Assembly (NCBI RefSeq): GCF_030816715.1
Contig: NZ_JAUSYH010000001.1
Coordinates: 7,440,001 to 7,504,000 of the forward strand
Source: Streptomyces achromogenes
Lineage (GTDB): Bacteria > Actinomycetota > Actinomycetes > Streptomycetales > Streptomycetaceae
Reading direction: 5' to 3'
Length of the DNA stretch: 64,000 bases
In this document: positions 1-6,538 of the stretch, in pieces
How positions within the stretch are numbered: the stretch's first letter is position 1
How the letters are laid out: each line of letters begins with the position of its first letter
Notes under the pieces: model-generated
Seen by the model: the letters and a program-made list of their open reading frames with translations, nothing else
What the model was told of the DNA's origin: nothing
Database searches by the model: none
Position numbers and translations under genes: made by a program

Positions 1-91
1 CGGGGACGACGCCGACGCCGCCCGTGATCACCCGGGTCGGCATGCCCTCGGTGTGCGAGTCGACGGCGTGCAGGACGAGCTTGCTGCGCAT
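1..91 (-). CDS. lhpA: Proline racemase / 4-hydroxyproline epimerase, N-terminal part only
   Basis: Only the first 30 codons lie in the window; the gene runs off the left edge. It reads from an ATG at 91 on the minus strand. The start carries the family signature H-A-V-D-S-H-T-E-G-M-P-T-R followed by V-I-T-G-G, typical of proline racemases and 4-hydroxyproline 2-epimerases. The family interconverts trans-4-hydroxy-L-proline and cis-4-hydroxy-D-proline in the cytoplasm. It is the last gene seen of a minus-strand set whose other members match the D-hydroxyproline dehydrogenase and deaminase genes, which favours hydroxyproline over proline as substrate. The catalytic cysteines are outside the window, so the epimerase role is inferred. 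Confidence 0.8.
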   Translation of the reverse strand, partial: MRSKLVLHAVDSHTEGMPTRVITGGVGVVP

Positions 92-203
92 GAGGTGCCT
101 TTCCGTGCCGTGCGGCCGGCCGCCGGGCGGTGGTCGTCTGCTGGGGTGGTGGTGGGGGCGTCCCGGGGGGTCTCTTCCGGCGCGCGCGCCGTGGGGGGAC
201 GCG

Positions 204-1160
204 TCACGCGAGACCGGCGGCGACGGCCTTCTCGGTGGCCGCCCGGACGGCCGCCTCCTGGTCCGGCAGCAGCGGGACCCGTGGCGGACGGCAGCGGCCG
301 CCGTGCCGGCCCACGACGTCCATCGAGAGCTTGATGGCCTGGACGAACTCGACGCGCGAGTCCCAGCGCAGCAGCGGGTGCAACTGGCGGTAGAGGGGGA
401 GCGCGGTGGTGAGGTCACCGGCGACGGCCGCCCGGTAAAGCTCCGTCGAGGCCCTCGGCAGCGCGTTGGGGTAGCCGGCCACCCAGCCCTTCGCGCCGGC
501 CACGGCCAGCTCCAGCAGCACGTCGTCCGCACCCGCCAACAGATCGAGTTCGGGAGCGAGTTCGGCGATGCGGTAGGCGCGGCGCACATCGCCGGAGAAC
601 TCCTTCACGGCGTGCACGTGACCCTCGCCGTGCAGCCGTGCCAGCAGTTCCGGCACCAGGTCGACCTTGGTGTCGACGGGGTTGTTGTACGCCACCACCG
701 GCAGGCCCGCCCGGGCCACCTCCGCGTAGTGGGCGACGACGGCCCGCTCGTCGGCGCGATAGGCGTTGGGCGGCAGCAGCATCACCGCCGAGCAGCCCGC
801 CCCGGCCGCCTGCTCGGCCCAGCGGCGGGCCTCGGCGGAGCCGTACGCGGCGACCCCGGGCATGACGCGCGACCCGCCCACGGCGGCGACCGCGGTCTCC
901 ACCACCCGTCCGCGCTCCTCGGGCGTGAGCACCTGGTACTCGCCCAGCGATCCGTTGGGGACGACGCCGTCGCAGCCGTTCGCCACCAGCCAGGCGCAGT
1001 GCTCGGCGTACCGGTCGTGGTCGACGCGGAGGTCGTCGTCGAGCGGCAGCGCGGTGGCGACGAGGACGCCGTGCCAGGGGCGCCGCCGGGAGGCGGTGGG
1101 AGCGGCCGGGGCGGCGGCCGGGGGACGGGCGGGCGCGGGCGGGGTGGCGGGGGTGGTCAT
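204..1160 (-). CDS. lhpC: DapA-family lyase, probable 1-pyrroline-4-hydroxy-2-carboxylate deaminase
   Basis: 318-residue class I aldolase-fold protein of the dihydrodipicolinate synthase family. The first ~28 residues are a Pro/Ala-rich tail; the barrel starts near P-W-H-G-V. Visible active-site elements are G-S-L-G-E near residue 72, the conserved Tyr in V-A-Y-N-N-P (158) and the Schiff-base Lys in A-V-K-E-F (186). In hydroxyproline catabolism this family deaminates and dehydrates 1-pyrroline-4-hydroxy-2-carboxylate to 2-oxoglutarate semialdehyde. The neighbours (epimerase after it, three dehydrogenase subunits before it) support that over dihydrodipicolinate synthase. An AAGGGA ribosome site precedes the ATG at 1160. 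The 112 bp to the next gene hold no other gene. Confidence 0.82.
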   Translation of the reverse strand: MTTPATPPAPARPPAAAPAAPTASRRRPWHGVLVATALPLDDDLRVDHDRYAEHCAWLVANGCDGVVPNGSLGEYQVLTPEERGRVVETAVAAVGGSRVMPGVAAYGSAEARRWAEQAAGAGCSAVMLLPPNAYRADERAVVAHYAEVARAGLPVVAYNNPVDTKVDLVPELLARLHGEGHVHAVKEFSGDVRRAYRIAELAPELDLLAGADDVLLELAVAGAKGWVAGYPNALPRASTELYRAAVAGDLTTALPLYRQLHPLLRWDSRVEFVQAIKLSMDVVGRHGGRCRPPRVPLLPDQEAAVRAATEKAVAAGLA

Positions 1161-1199
1161 GCACGGGTCCCTTCACAAGCGGTGACGTGGGGGTGAGGT

Positions 1200-1211
1200 G
1201 TGACATGTCAC
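1200..1211. promoter_or_regulatory. 12-bp palindrome between lhpE and lhpC
   Basis: GTGACATGTCAC is a perfect 12-bp palindrome that overlaps the lhpE stop codon and lies 40 bp upstream of lhpC. The core TGTGACAT (1199-1206) recurs on the minus strand at 4194-4201, just upstream of lhpB, the first gene of the operon. Shared palindromic half sites fit a pathway-specific GntR- or IclR-type regulator. No such regulator gene is adjacent in the window, so the assignment is inferred. Confidence 0.4.
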
Positions 1212-2651
1212 TGGGTGACCGGAGGTTCGACGGGAGGTTCGGCCGGGGGTTCGGCCGGGGGTTCGGCCGGGGCGGCGAGGACGCCGAGCGGGACCGGGCG
1301 GGCCAGCAGCCGTCGTGCCGGGGTGAGCGCACAGCCCGCCACGCCGGCTACTCCGGGCTCGCACATGCGGCCCTGACACCAGCCCATGCCGGCCCTGGTC
1401 AGGAGTTTCACGGTACGCAGATCACCGGCGCCGAGGGTGCCGACGGCCTCGCGGACGGCGCCGGCGGGCACCTCCTCGCAGCGGCACACGACCGTCTCGT
1501 CGGTCACCTGCTCCGTCCACCGGACGGGCTGCGCGGCGTACGCGGCGTCCAGCGCGGAGAAGAACGCCCGCAGCCGGTCACGGGTCCGGGCGGCCGGGGC
1601 CCAGCCGGCCGGGTCGGGGACCCGTCCGGTCAGTCTCGCCGCCGCCGAGCGGCCGGCGATGTGCCCCTCCGCCAGCGACAGCGTGGCGCCGCCGACGCCC
1701 GTCGTCTCGCCCGCGGCCCAGACGCCGGGCACGTCGGTGCGCTGCTCGGCGTCGACCCACACGCCCGGTCCGTCGAGACGGCAGCCGAGCCCGTCCGCGA
1801 GATCCGTGTGCGGCAGCAGACCGTGGCCGACGGCCAGGGTGTCGCAGGAGAGCCGCCGTTCGCTGCCGGGCGCGGGACGGCCGTCGGCGTCCAGCGCGGC
1901 CACGGTGACCGACTCCAGTCGGTCGACGCCATGGGCCTTCAGCACTACATGACGGACCATCACCGGCACGCGGGTGCAGCGCCAGTCGCGCCGCGAGGGC
2001 CGCTCCCTCGGCGAGCTTCGCGGGGGCCGCCGCCCAGGCGCGGGCGCTGCGTGCGAGGCCCCTGGGGCCGGCCGACTCGACCAGGGCGGCGACCTGGGCG
2101 CCGGCCGCCGCGAGACCGGTCGCCACGGGCAGCAGCAGCGGGCCGGTGCCGGCGACGACGGCCGTACGGCCGGGCAGCGACAGCCCTCCCTTGAGCAGCG
2201 CCTGCGCGCCGCCGGCGGTGACCACTCCGGGCAGGGTCCAGCCGGGGAACGGCAGGACCTTCTCGTATCCGCCGGTCGCCAGCAGTACCGCGTCGGCCCG
2301 CACGGCGACGGACTCCGCCTGCCGCGGACCGAGCAACGCGTGCACGACGAGGGAGCCCGACTCCCGCTCCACGCACCAGACGTGACGATCGCTCAGGTGC
2401 GTCACGCGACCCGCGTCGAGATGGGCGTCGAGTCCGGCGCGCAGCCGCTCCCAGGTGCGCCACTGGTGGTGCAGCGCCTGGGGGCGCCGGGCGCCGAGGC
2501 CGGGCGCGGGCTGCCGGTAGAACTGCCCGCCCGCCTCGGCGGCGGAGTCGGTCAGCACCACGCGCACACCGCGCGCCGCGGCCGCCAGGGCGGCGGCGAG
2601 CCCTGCCGGGCCGGCGCCGATCACCGCGAGGACCGGGCGGCGGTCACTCAT
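1208..2651 (-). pseudogene. lhpE: FAD-dependent oxidoreductase subunit (D-hydroxyproline dehydrogenase, HcnB-like), frameshifted
   Basis: The N-terminal half reads from ATG 2651: Rossmann motif G-A-G-P-A-G-L, then A-T-G-G-Y and a second nucleotide motif G-T-G-P-L-L. The frame is lost around 1970-1975. The C-terminal half continues in the next frame (from about V-P-V-M-V-R) with the C-R-C-E-E and C-Q-G-R-M-C cysteine motifs of the BFD-like [2Fe-2S] domain, ending in Pro-Glu-Pro repeats. Removing one G from the GGG run at 1972-1974 restores a single protein of ~480 residues, normal for this family. It is the alpha-like subunit of a three-part FAD/[2Fe-2S] dehydrogenase with the next two genes. 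It overlaps lhpF by 8 nt. As written it should not make a full-length product; a base-calling error is equally possible. Confidence 0.8.
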
Positions 2652-2943
2652 CGTGGCCCGACCCGGCCTGCGAGCGGACGACGGCTCCGGGCGTGGCCGG
2701 CACCAGACAGGCCCGCTGGTTGGGCCGGCCGTCGACGGTGACCAGACAGTCGAAGCAGACTCCGATGCCGCAGAACGCCCCGCGCGCCCGCCCCGCACCC
2801 CGGGTCGTGCGCCAGGCCGTGACACCGGACGACCACAGCGCGGCGGCCAGCGTCTGCCCGGGCAGCGCCTCGATCGCCCTGTCGTCGAAGGTGACGGTGA
2901 ACGGAGCGCCGGGACGGGCCCGGACCAACCGCAGGGGATTCAC
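2644..2943 (-). CDS. lhpF: [2Fe-2S] ferredoxin-like small subunit of D-hydroxyproline dehydrogenase
   Basis: 99-residue HcnA/SoxD-like electron-transfer subunit. Four cysteines form the plant-type [2Fe-2S] pattern: C58, C63 and C66 in F-C-G-I-G-V-C-F-D-C, and C79 in Q-R-A-C-L-V-P. It starts at GTG 2943, overlapping the end of lhpB by 4 nt, and its stop overlaps the lhpE start by 8 nt. This tight coupling is expected for the three subunits of one complex. It passes electrons between the FAD subunits. Substrate assignment rests on the neighbours. Confidence 0.85.
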   Translation of the reverse strand: MNPLRLVRARPGAPFTVTFDDRAIEALPGQTLAAALWSSGVTAWRTTRGAGRARGAFCGIGVCFDCLVTVDGRPNQRACLVPATPGAVVRSQAGSGHDE

Positions 2944-4184
2944 GGGGAGGCCTCCTCGCCGAAGGGTTCCGCACGGCCGGATCGGCCGGATCGGCCACCC
3001 GGGCGGCCTGGACGCGGGGAACGGTGTGCGCGGTGCGGGCGGTCGAAGCGGTCGGGGCGGAACGGCGTCAGGTCCAGCTCCGGGCTCGCGCCGGTGAGCG
3101 TCTGCGCGAGGAGCCGGCCCGTGCCGGTGGCGAGGCCGATGCCCGCGCCCTCGTGTCCGCAGGCGTGGAACAGTCCGGGCACCCGTGGGTCCGGGCCGAT
3201 CGCGGGCAGGTGGTCGGGCAGGTACGGGCGGAAGCCGACGTAGGTGCGCATCGCCCGGACGTGCGCCAGGAACGGGAAGAGGCGGGTGGCCCCCGCCGCC
3301 AGGGCGCGCACGACCGGCAGCGAGAAGGACCTGTCGAACCCGACCCGCTCCCGGCTCGCGCCGATCAGCACCGGCCCGGCCGCGGTGCCCTCGACGACCG
3401 GGGAGGTCTGCAGGGCCGCCGAGTCGCTCGCCACGTCGGCCACGTAGTCGGCGGCGTACACCTTGTGCCGTACCCGCGGCGGCAGCGGCTCGGTGACCAG
3501 GACGAAGCCACGGCGGGGCAGTACGGGCAGTGCGACGCCGGCCAGGGCGGCGACCTCCGCTCCCGCGACGCCCGCCGCGTTGACCACGGCCGGCGCGAGG
3601 ATGTCGCCGCGGTCGGTCCGCACGCCCCGCACCGCGCCGTCGGGGCCGCGCAGGATCCGTGTCACGGCACGGCCGGTCTCCAGCCGTGCGCCCGAGGCGC
3701 GCATCAGGTGGGCGGCGGCGAGGGTGGGCATGACCTGGGCGTCCTGCGGGTACAGCACGCCGCCGGCGAGTCCGGCCGCCAGGTGGGGTTCCAGGTCCCG
3801 GAGTCGAGCCGCGTCGACAGGGACGGTCCGCACCCCGGCGGCGCGCTGCCCGGCCGCGAGGACCGTCAGCGCGGCCAGGGATTCCGCGCTCGACGCCACC
3901 ACGAGGCCGCCCTTGGGCTCGTACTCCACGGCCGCGGCGAACTCCTCCTCGGCGGCCAGCTCCTGCCACAACCGGAGTGACAGCAGAGCCAGTCGGAGCT
4001 CGGGGCCGGGCTCCTTGTCGGAGACGAGGAGATTGCCCTCGCCGGCGCCGGTGGTGCCGCCGGCCACCGGGCCGCGGTCCACCACGATCACGTCGAGTCC
4101 GGCACGCGCCGCGTACAGCGCACAGGCCGCGCCCACCATGCCCGCGCCGACGACCACCACGTCACCGCTCGGTCGCTTGGTCAC
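2940..4184 (-). CDS. lhpB: FAD-dependent D-amino-acid/glycine oxidase-type subunit (cis-4-hydroxy-D-proline dehydrogenase catalytic subunit)
   Basis: 414-residue DAO-family flavoprotein. The N-terminus has V-V-V-V-G-A-G-M-V-G and an Asp-containing V-D-R strand end for FAD; near the C-terminus is the H-E-G-A-G-I-G segment of this family. In the LhpBEF-type complex this subunit oxidises cis-4-hydroxy-D-proline to 1-pyrroline-4-hydroxy-2-carboxylate. It is the first gene of the minus-strand operon and overlaps lhpF by 4 nt. The start is GTG 4184. The upstream hexamer CATATT sits 6 nt before it and no Shine-Dalgarno is visible, so the transcript may be leaderless. The last ~35 residues are an Arg/Pro/Gly-rich tail of doubtful importance. 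Confidence 0.82.
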   Translation of the reverse strand: MTKRPSGDVVVVGAGMVGAACALYAARAGLDVIVVDRGPVAGGTTGAGEGNLLVSDKEPGPELRLALLSLRLWQELAAEEEFAAAVEYEPKGGLVVASSAESLAALTVLAAGQRAAGVRTVPVDAARLRDLEPHLAAGLAGGVLYPQDAQVMPTLAAAHLMRASGARLETGRAVTRILRGPDGAVRGVRTDRGDILAPAVVNAAGVAGAEVAALAGVALPVLPRRGFVLVTEPLPPRVRHKVYAADYVADVASDSAALQTSPVVEGTAAGPVLIGASRERVGFDRSFSLPVVRALAAGATRLFPFLAHVRAMRTYVGFRPYLPDHLPAIGPDPRVPGLFHACGHEGAGIGLATGTGRLLAQTLTGASPELDLTPFRPDRFDRPHRAHRSPRPGRPGGRSGRSGRAEPFGEEASP

Positions 4185-4188
4185 GCCA

Positions 4189-4202
4189 GTAATATGTCAC
4201 AT
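4189..4202 (-). promoter_or_regulatory. Candidate leaderless promoter and operator of the lhp operon
   Basis: On the minus strand the inverted repeat ATGTGACAT (4202-4194) overlaps a CATATT hexamer placed 6 nt before the GTG of lhpB, the distance expected between a -10 box and a leaderless start. The TGTGACAT core is shared with the palindrome at 1200-1211. No clear -35 box is visible. The geometry suggests repression by occlusion of the -10 region. Confidence 0.4.
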
Positions 4203-4276
4203 GGCGCTGCGCCGAGGAAGACGGTGTACTGGCGCGGGCCGACGGCTCGTTGAGCCGGACCGCCGAGCCGGCGCGC

Positions 4277-5179
4277 TCAGTCGAACTCGCTGGGCTCCGG
4301 GGCCGGAGTGCGGCCCTCCCGGACGTCCTTGAGCCGGGTGGTGCCGTGACTCACCGCGTCCTTGGTGCTGTCGTGGTCCGCACCGTCGTACCCGCCGTTG
4401 GTCACGGTGATCGCGTCGTTGCCGACCCGTACGGCCGCGACGTCCAGGGTGAGGGTGACCGGGGAGCCGCCGGAGGTCCCCTTCACCGTCACGGTGATGC
4501 CCTCACGGGCGTCCCCCGCCTTCGGGAGGGAGGCTTCGACGACCTGCACGGTGCGGGTGGAGCCGTCGGAGGCCTTCGCGTCGAACTGGTCGCACTCGGT
4601 GGTCAGCGACCCCAGCCAGTCCAGCGACTTGTCGAGGTCGTCCCGGTCGTAGGCGGCGACCTGGTAGAGCAGCCGGGAGTCGCCCTGGGTGAAGCCGGTG
4701 AGCGCCGACGCGCCGGACGGGCGGCCCAGCAGGTCGTCGCCGTACAGCCCGTCGAGCAGCCGCTGGCAGTCGGCGGCCTGCGTCTTGCCCGTGAGGAACT
4801 GCTGGGCGTCGACCGTGCCGATGAGGAGCTTGTCCTCCCAGGACGCCGCGTTCGGCACCTGGTTCCAGTCGTCCTCCAGGTCGCCCTCGGTGATCAGAGC
4901 GGTCCGTGCGCCCGCCGACGTGAGCGTCTTCTTCCCGGGGGAGGCGGTGGTCGTCCGTTCGGCCACGGGCGAGGCCGCGACGCCGGACGCGCTCGACGCG
5001 CTGGACGCGCCGTCCTGGCCGCCGGAGCAGGCGGCCGCCGTGGCGAGCAGCGTTCCGGCGGCCAGGACGGCGGTCAGCGCCCGCACCGGGCGGCTGGGGC
5101 GGCCCGGGCGGGTCGGCCCGGCCGGGCCCGACGGGCGGGGCGGGCAGGTCGGGCGGGACGACGGACGAGGGGTGCTCAC
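4277..5179 (-). CDS. Secreted lipoprotein, resembles PknH-type extracellular sensor domain
   Basis: 300 residues from GTG 5179, preceded by a strong GGAGGT site 5 nt upstream; longer in-frame starts lack this. After a Pro/Arg-rich start there is one hydrophobic segment ending in the lipobox A-A-A-C, so it should be lipidated and displayed outside the membrane. A Ser/Thr/Ala-rich linker is followed by a compact domain with two cysteines (in A-D-C-Q-R and T-E-C-D-Q) that could form a disulfide. Overall layout resembles PknH-like sensor domains, but I see no firm signature. It stands alone, divergent from the nucleotidyltransferase gene. Function unknown. Confidence 0.75.
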   Translation of the reverse strand: MSTPRPSSRPTCPPRPSGPAGPTRPGRPSRPVRALTAVLAAGTLLATAAACSGGQDGASSASSASGVAASPVAERTTTASPGKKTLTSAGARTALITEGDLEDDWNQVPNAASWEDKLLIGTVDAQQFLTGKTQAADCQRLLDGLYGDDLLGRPSGASALTGFTQGDSRLLYQVAAYDRDDLDKSLDWLGSLTTECDQFDAKASDGSTRTVQVVEASLPKAGDAREGITVTVKGTSGGSPVTLTLDVAAVRVGNDAITVTNGGYDGADHDSTKDAVSHGTTRLKDVREGRTPAPEPSEFD

Positions 5180-5421
5180 GGGTACCTCCAGAGGACGGGG
5201 TCGGCTGCCCTGCCCTCCACGGCACCACCGGCCGGGCCGCTCGACCAGCGCAAGGAGCCGTACGGGTGAGGCCGCGGCGCAGGCGGCGGCCGGCCTCGCG
5301 GCTGCGGGCCCGCGGGGAAAATACGAGGTGGCGCGCGCCGGGCGCAGGGCATCATGGCGATCCCGAGCGCCCGATCGCGGCGCCCGGCTGATCATCGTCG
5401 GGGGAACGACCGGGGGCACCT

Positions 5422-6111
5422 GTGACCGTCACCAACATCCTGCTGTCCGGCATCGTCGGCTCGACCGCCTACGGACTCGCCCGCGAGGGCTCCGACGTGG
5501 ACCGGCTCGGCATGTTCGCCGCCCCCACCGAGGAACTGCACGGCCTGCACACTCCCAAGGAGTCGCACGTCAGCACGGCGCCCGACCGCACCCTGCACGA
5601 GGCCGCGAAGTGGTGCCGGCTCGCCCTCGGCGGCAACCCGACCGTCATGGAACTCGTCTGGCTGCCCGACGAACTGTACGAGGTGCGCACCCCGCTCGGC
5701 GACGAACTCATCGCCCTGCGCACCACGCTGCTCAGCGCCGGGCGGGTCCGCGACGCCTATCTCGGGTACGCCACCCAGCAGTTCCGCAAGCTGCGGAACC
5801 GCAGCGAGGACTCTCCCGCGGCGGGCGGCCGCAGACGCAGCGCCAAGCACGCCCGGCATCTCAAGCGGCTGTGCGCCCAGGGGTACGAGCTCTACTCCAC
5901 GGGACGCCTGACGATCCGGGTCGAGGACCCGGAGAGCTACCACCGGTTCGGCGAGGAGGTCGCCGCCGATCCCGACGCCGCGCTGCCGATGCTGCGCCGC
6001 GTCGAGGAGGCGTTCGCCGAGACGCGCAGCGTCCTGCCGGACCAGCCCGACGAGCGCGCCGCCGACGCCTGGCTGCGCCGGGTCCGCAGGCGGTTCTACG
6101 CGGCGGCGTAG
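5422..6111 (+). CDS. Predicted nucleotidyltransferase (DNA polymerase beta superfamily)
   Basis: 229 residues from GTG 5422. The N-terminus carries the nucleotidyltransferase signature G-S-T-A-Y-G followed by S-D-V-D-R-L-G, i.e. the G-S plus D-x-D metal-binding pattern of stand-alone polymerase-beta-type enzymes (YcgL-like, DUF4269-like group). The rest is alpha-helical with an Arg/Lys-rich stretch near residue 135 that may contact nucleic acid. The target (RNA, protein or small molecule) cannot be read from the sequence. It is a single gene; the 242 bp before it hold the divergent promoters with the lipoprotein gene. Confidence 0.75.
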   Translation: MTVTNILLSGIVGSTAYGLAREGSDVDRLGMFAAPTEELHGLHTPKESHVSTAPDRTLHEAAKWCRLALGGNPTVMELVWLPDELYEVRTPLGDELIALRTTLLSAGRVRDAYLGYATQQFRKLRNRSEDSPAAGGRRRSAKHARHLKRLCAQGYELYSTGRLTIRVEDPESYHRFGEEVAADPDAALPMLRRVEEAFAETRSVLPDQPDERAADAWLRRVRRRFYAAA

Positions 6112-6273
6112 TCCGGCCCCGAGCGCCGGCGCGGCCAGGCGCCGGGGTCCTCCGCCCCCGGCCACGATAAATCGCGTGCCGGGCCGCTCCTTCGCTCCTA
6201 CACTCGCTGCAGATCGAGCGCGGCCGCCTCCACGGCGGCGCGCCGTACCGCGACGAACGAGGGGGGCCCGGCC

Positions 6274-6378
6274 ATGCGTGACCACACCGCTGTCGTCGCT
6301 CCCCGCTCCCGGTACGAGGTGATCCTCGTGTCCTCGTCCGTCCGGTGCCCGCGGCGCGGCCGGCACCGGATCTCCTGA
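6274..6378 (+). CDS. Possible 34-residue leader peptide upstream of the EF-G paralogue
   Basis: The 427 bp between the nucleotidyltransferase and EF-G genes contain one well-placed small frame: ATG 6274, preceded by a GAGGGGGG purine run, 34 codons, stop TGA at 6376-6378. The peptide is Arg/Ser/Val-rich with one Cys and no membrane segment. A TACACT hexamer at 6199-6204 could be its -10 box. Translational attenuation through a leader peptide is common for genes of ribosome-acting GTPases, so this could control the downstream gene. That is inference; in high-GC DNA short frames also arise by chance. Nothing else is visible in this gap. Confidence 0.35.
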   Translation: MRDHTAVVAPRSRYEVILVSSSVRCPRRGRHRIS

Positions 6379-6538
6379 CGAAGGCCTGAGCGACCCGAGA
6401 GGCAGTCACCGCCGTACATCTGACGAACCATCACCATCGGTTCCGCCGTGCGGCTGTCCCTGCCCGTCCGTCGCCTCCCGCCTCCGTCCGGCACATCGCG
6501 CTGCCCGTTCCCAGGAACACCCCGAAAGGCCAAGGGCC

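Noticed and set aside
1213..1275. GGTTCGGCCGGG tandem repeats at the 3' end of lhpE as a mobile or regulatory element
   Set aside because: They simply encode an in-frame Pro-Ala-Glu-Pro-Pro tail of the protein.
1965..1980. Programmed ribosomal frameshifting in lhpE
   Set aside because: No slippery heptamer or downstream pseudoknot is apparent, and family members are normally single frames; mutation or sequence error is simpler.
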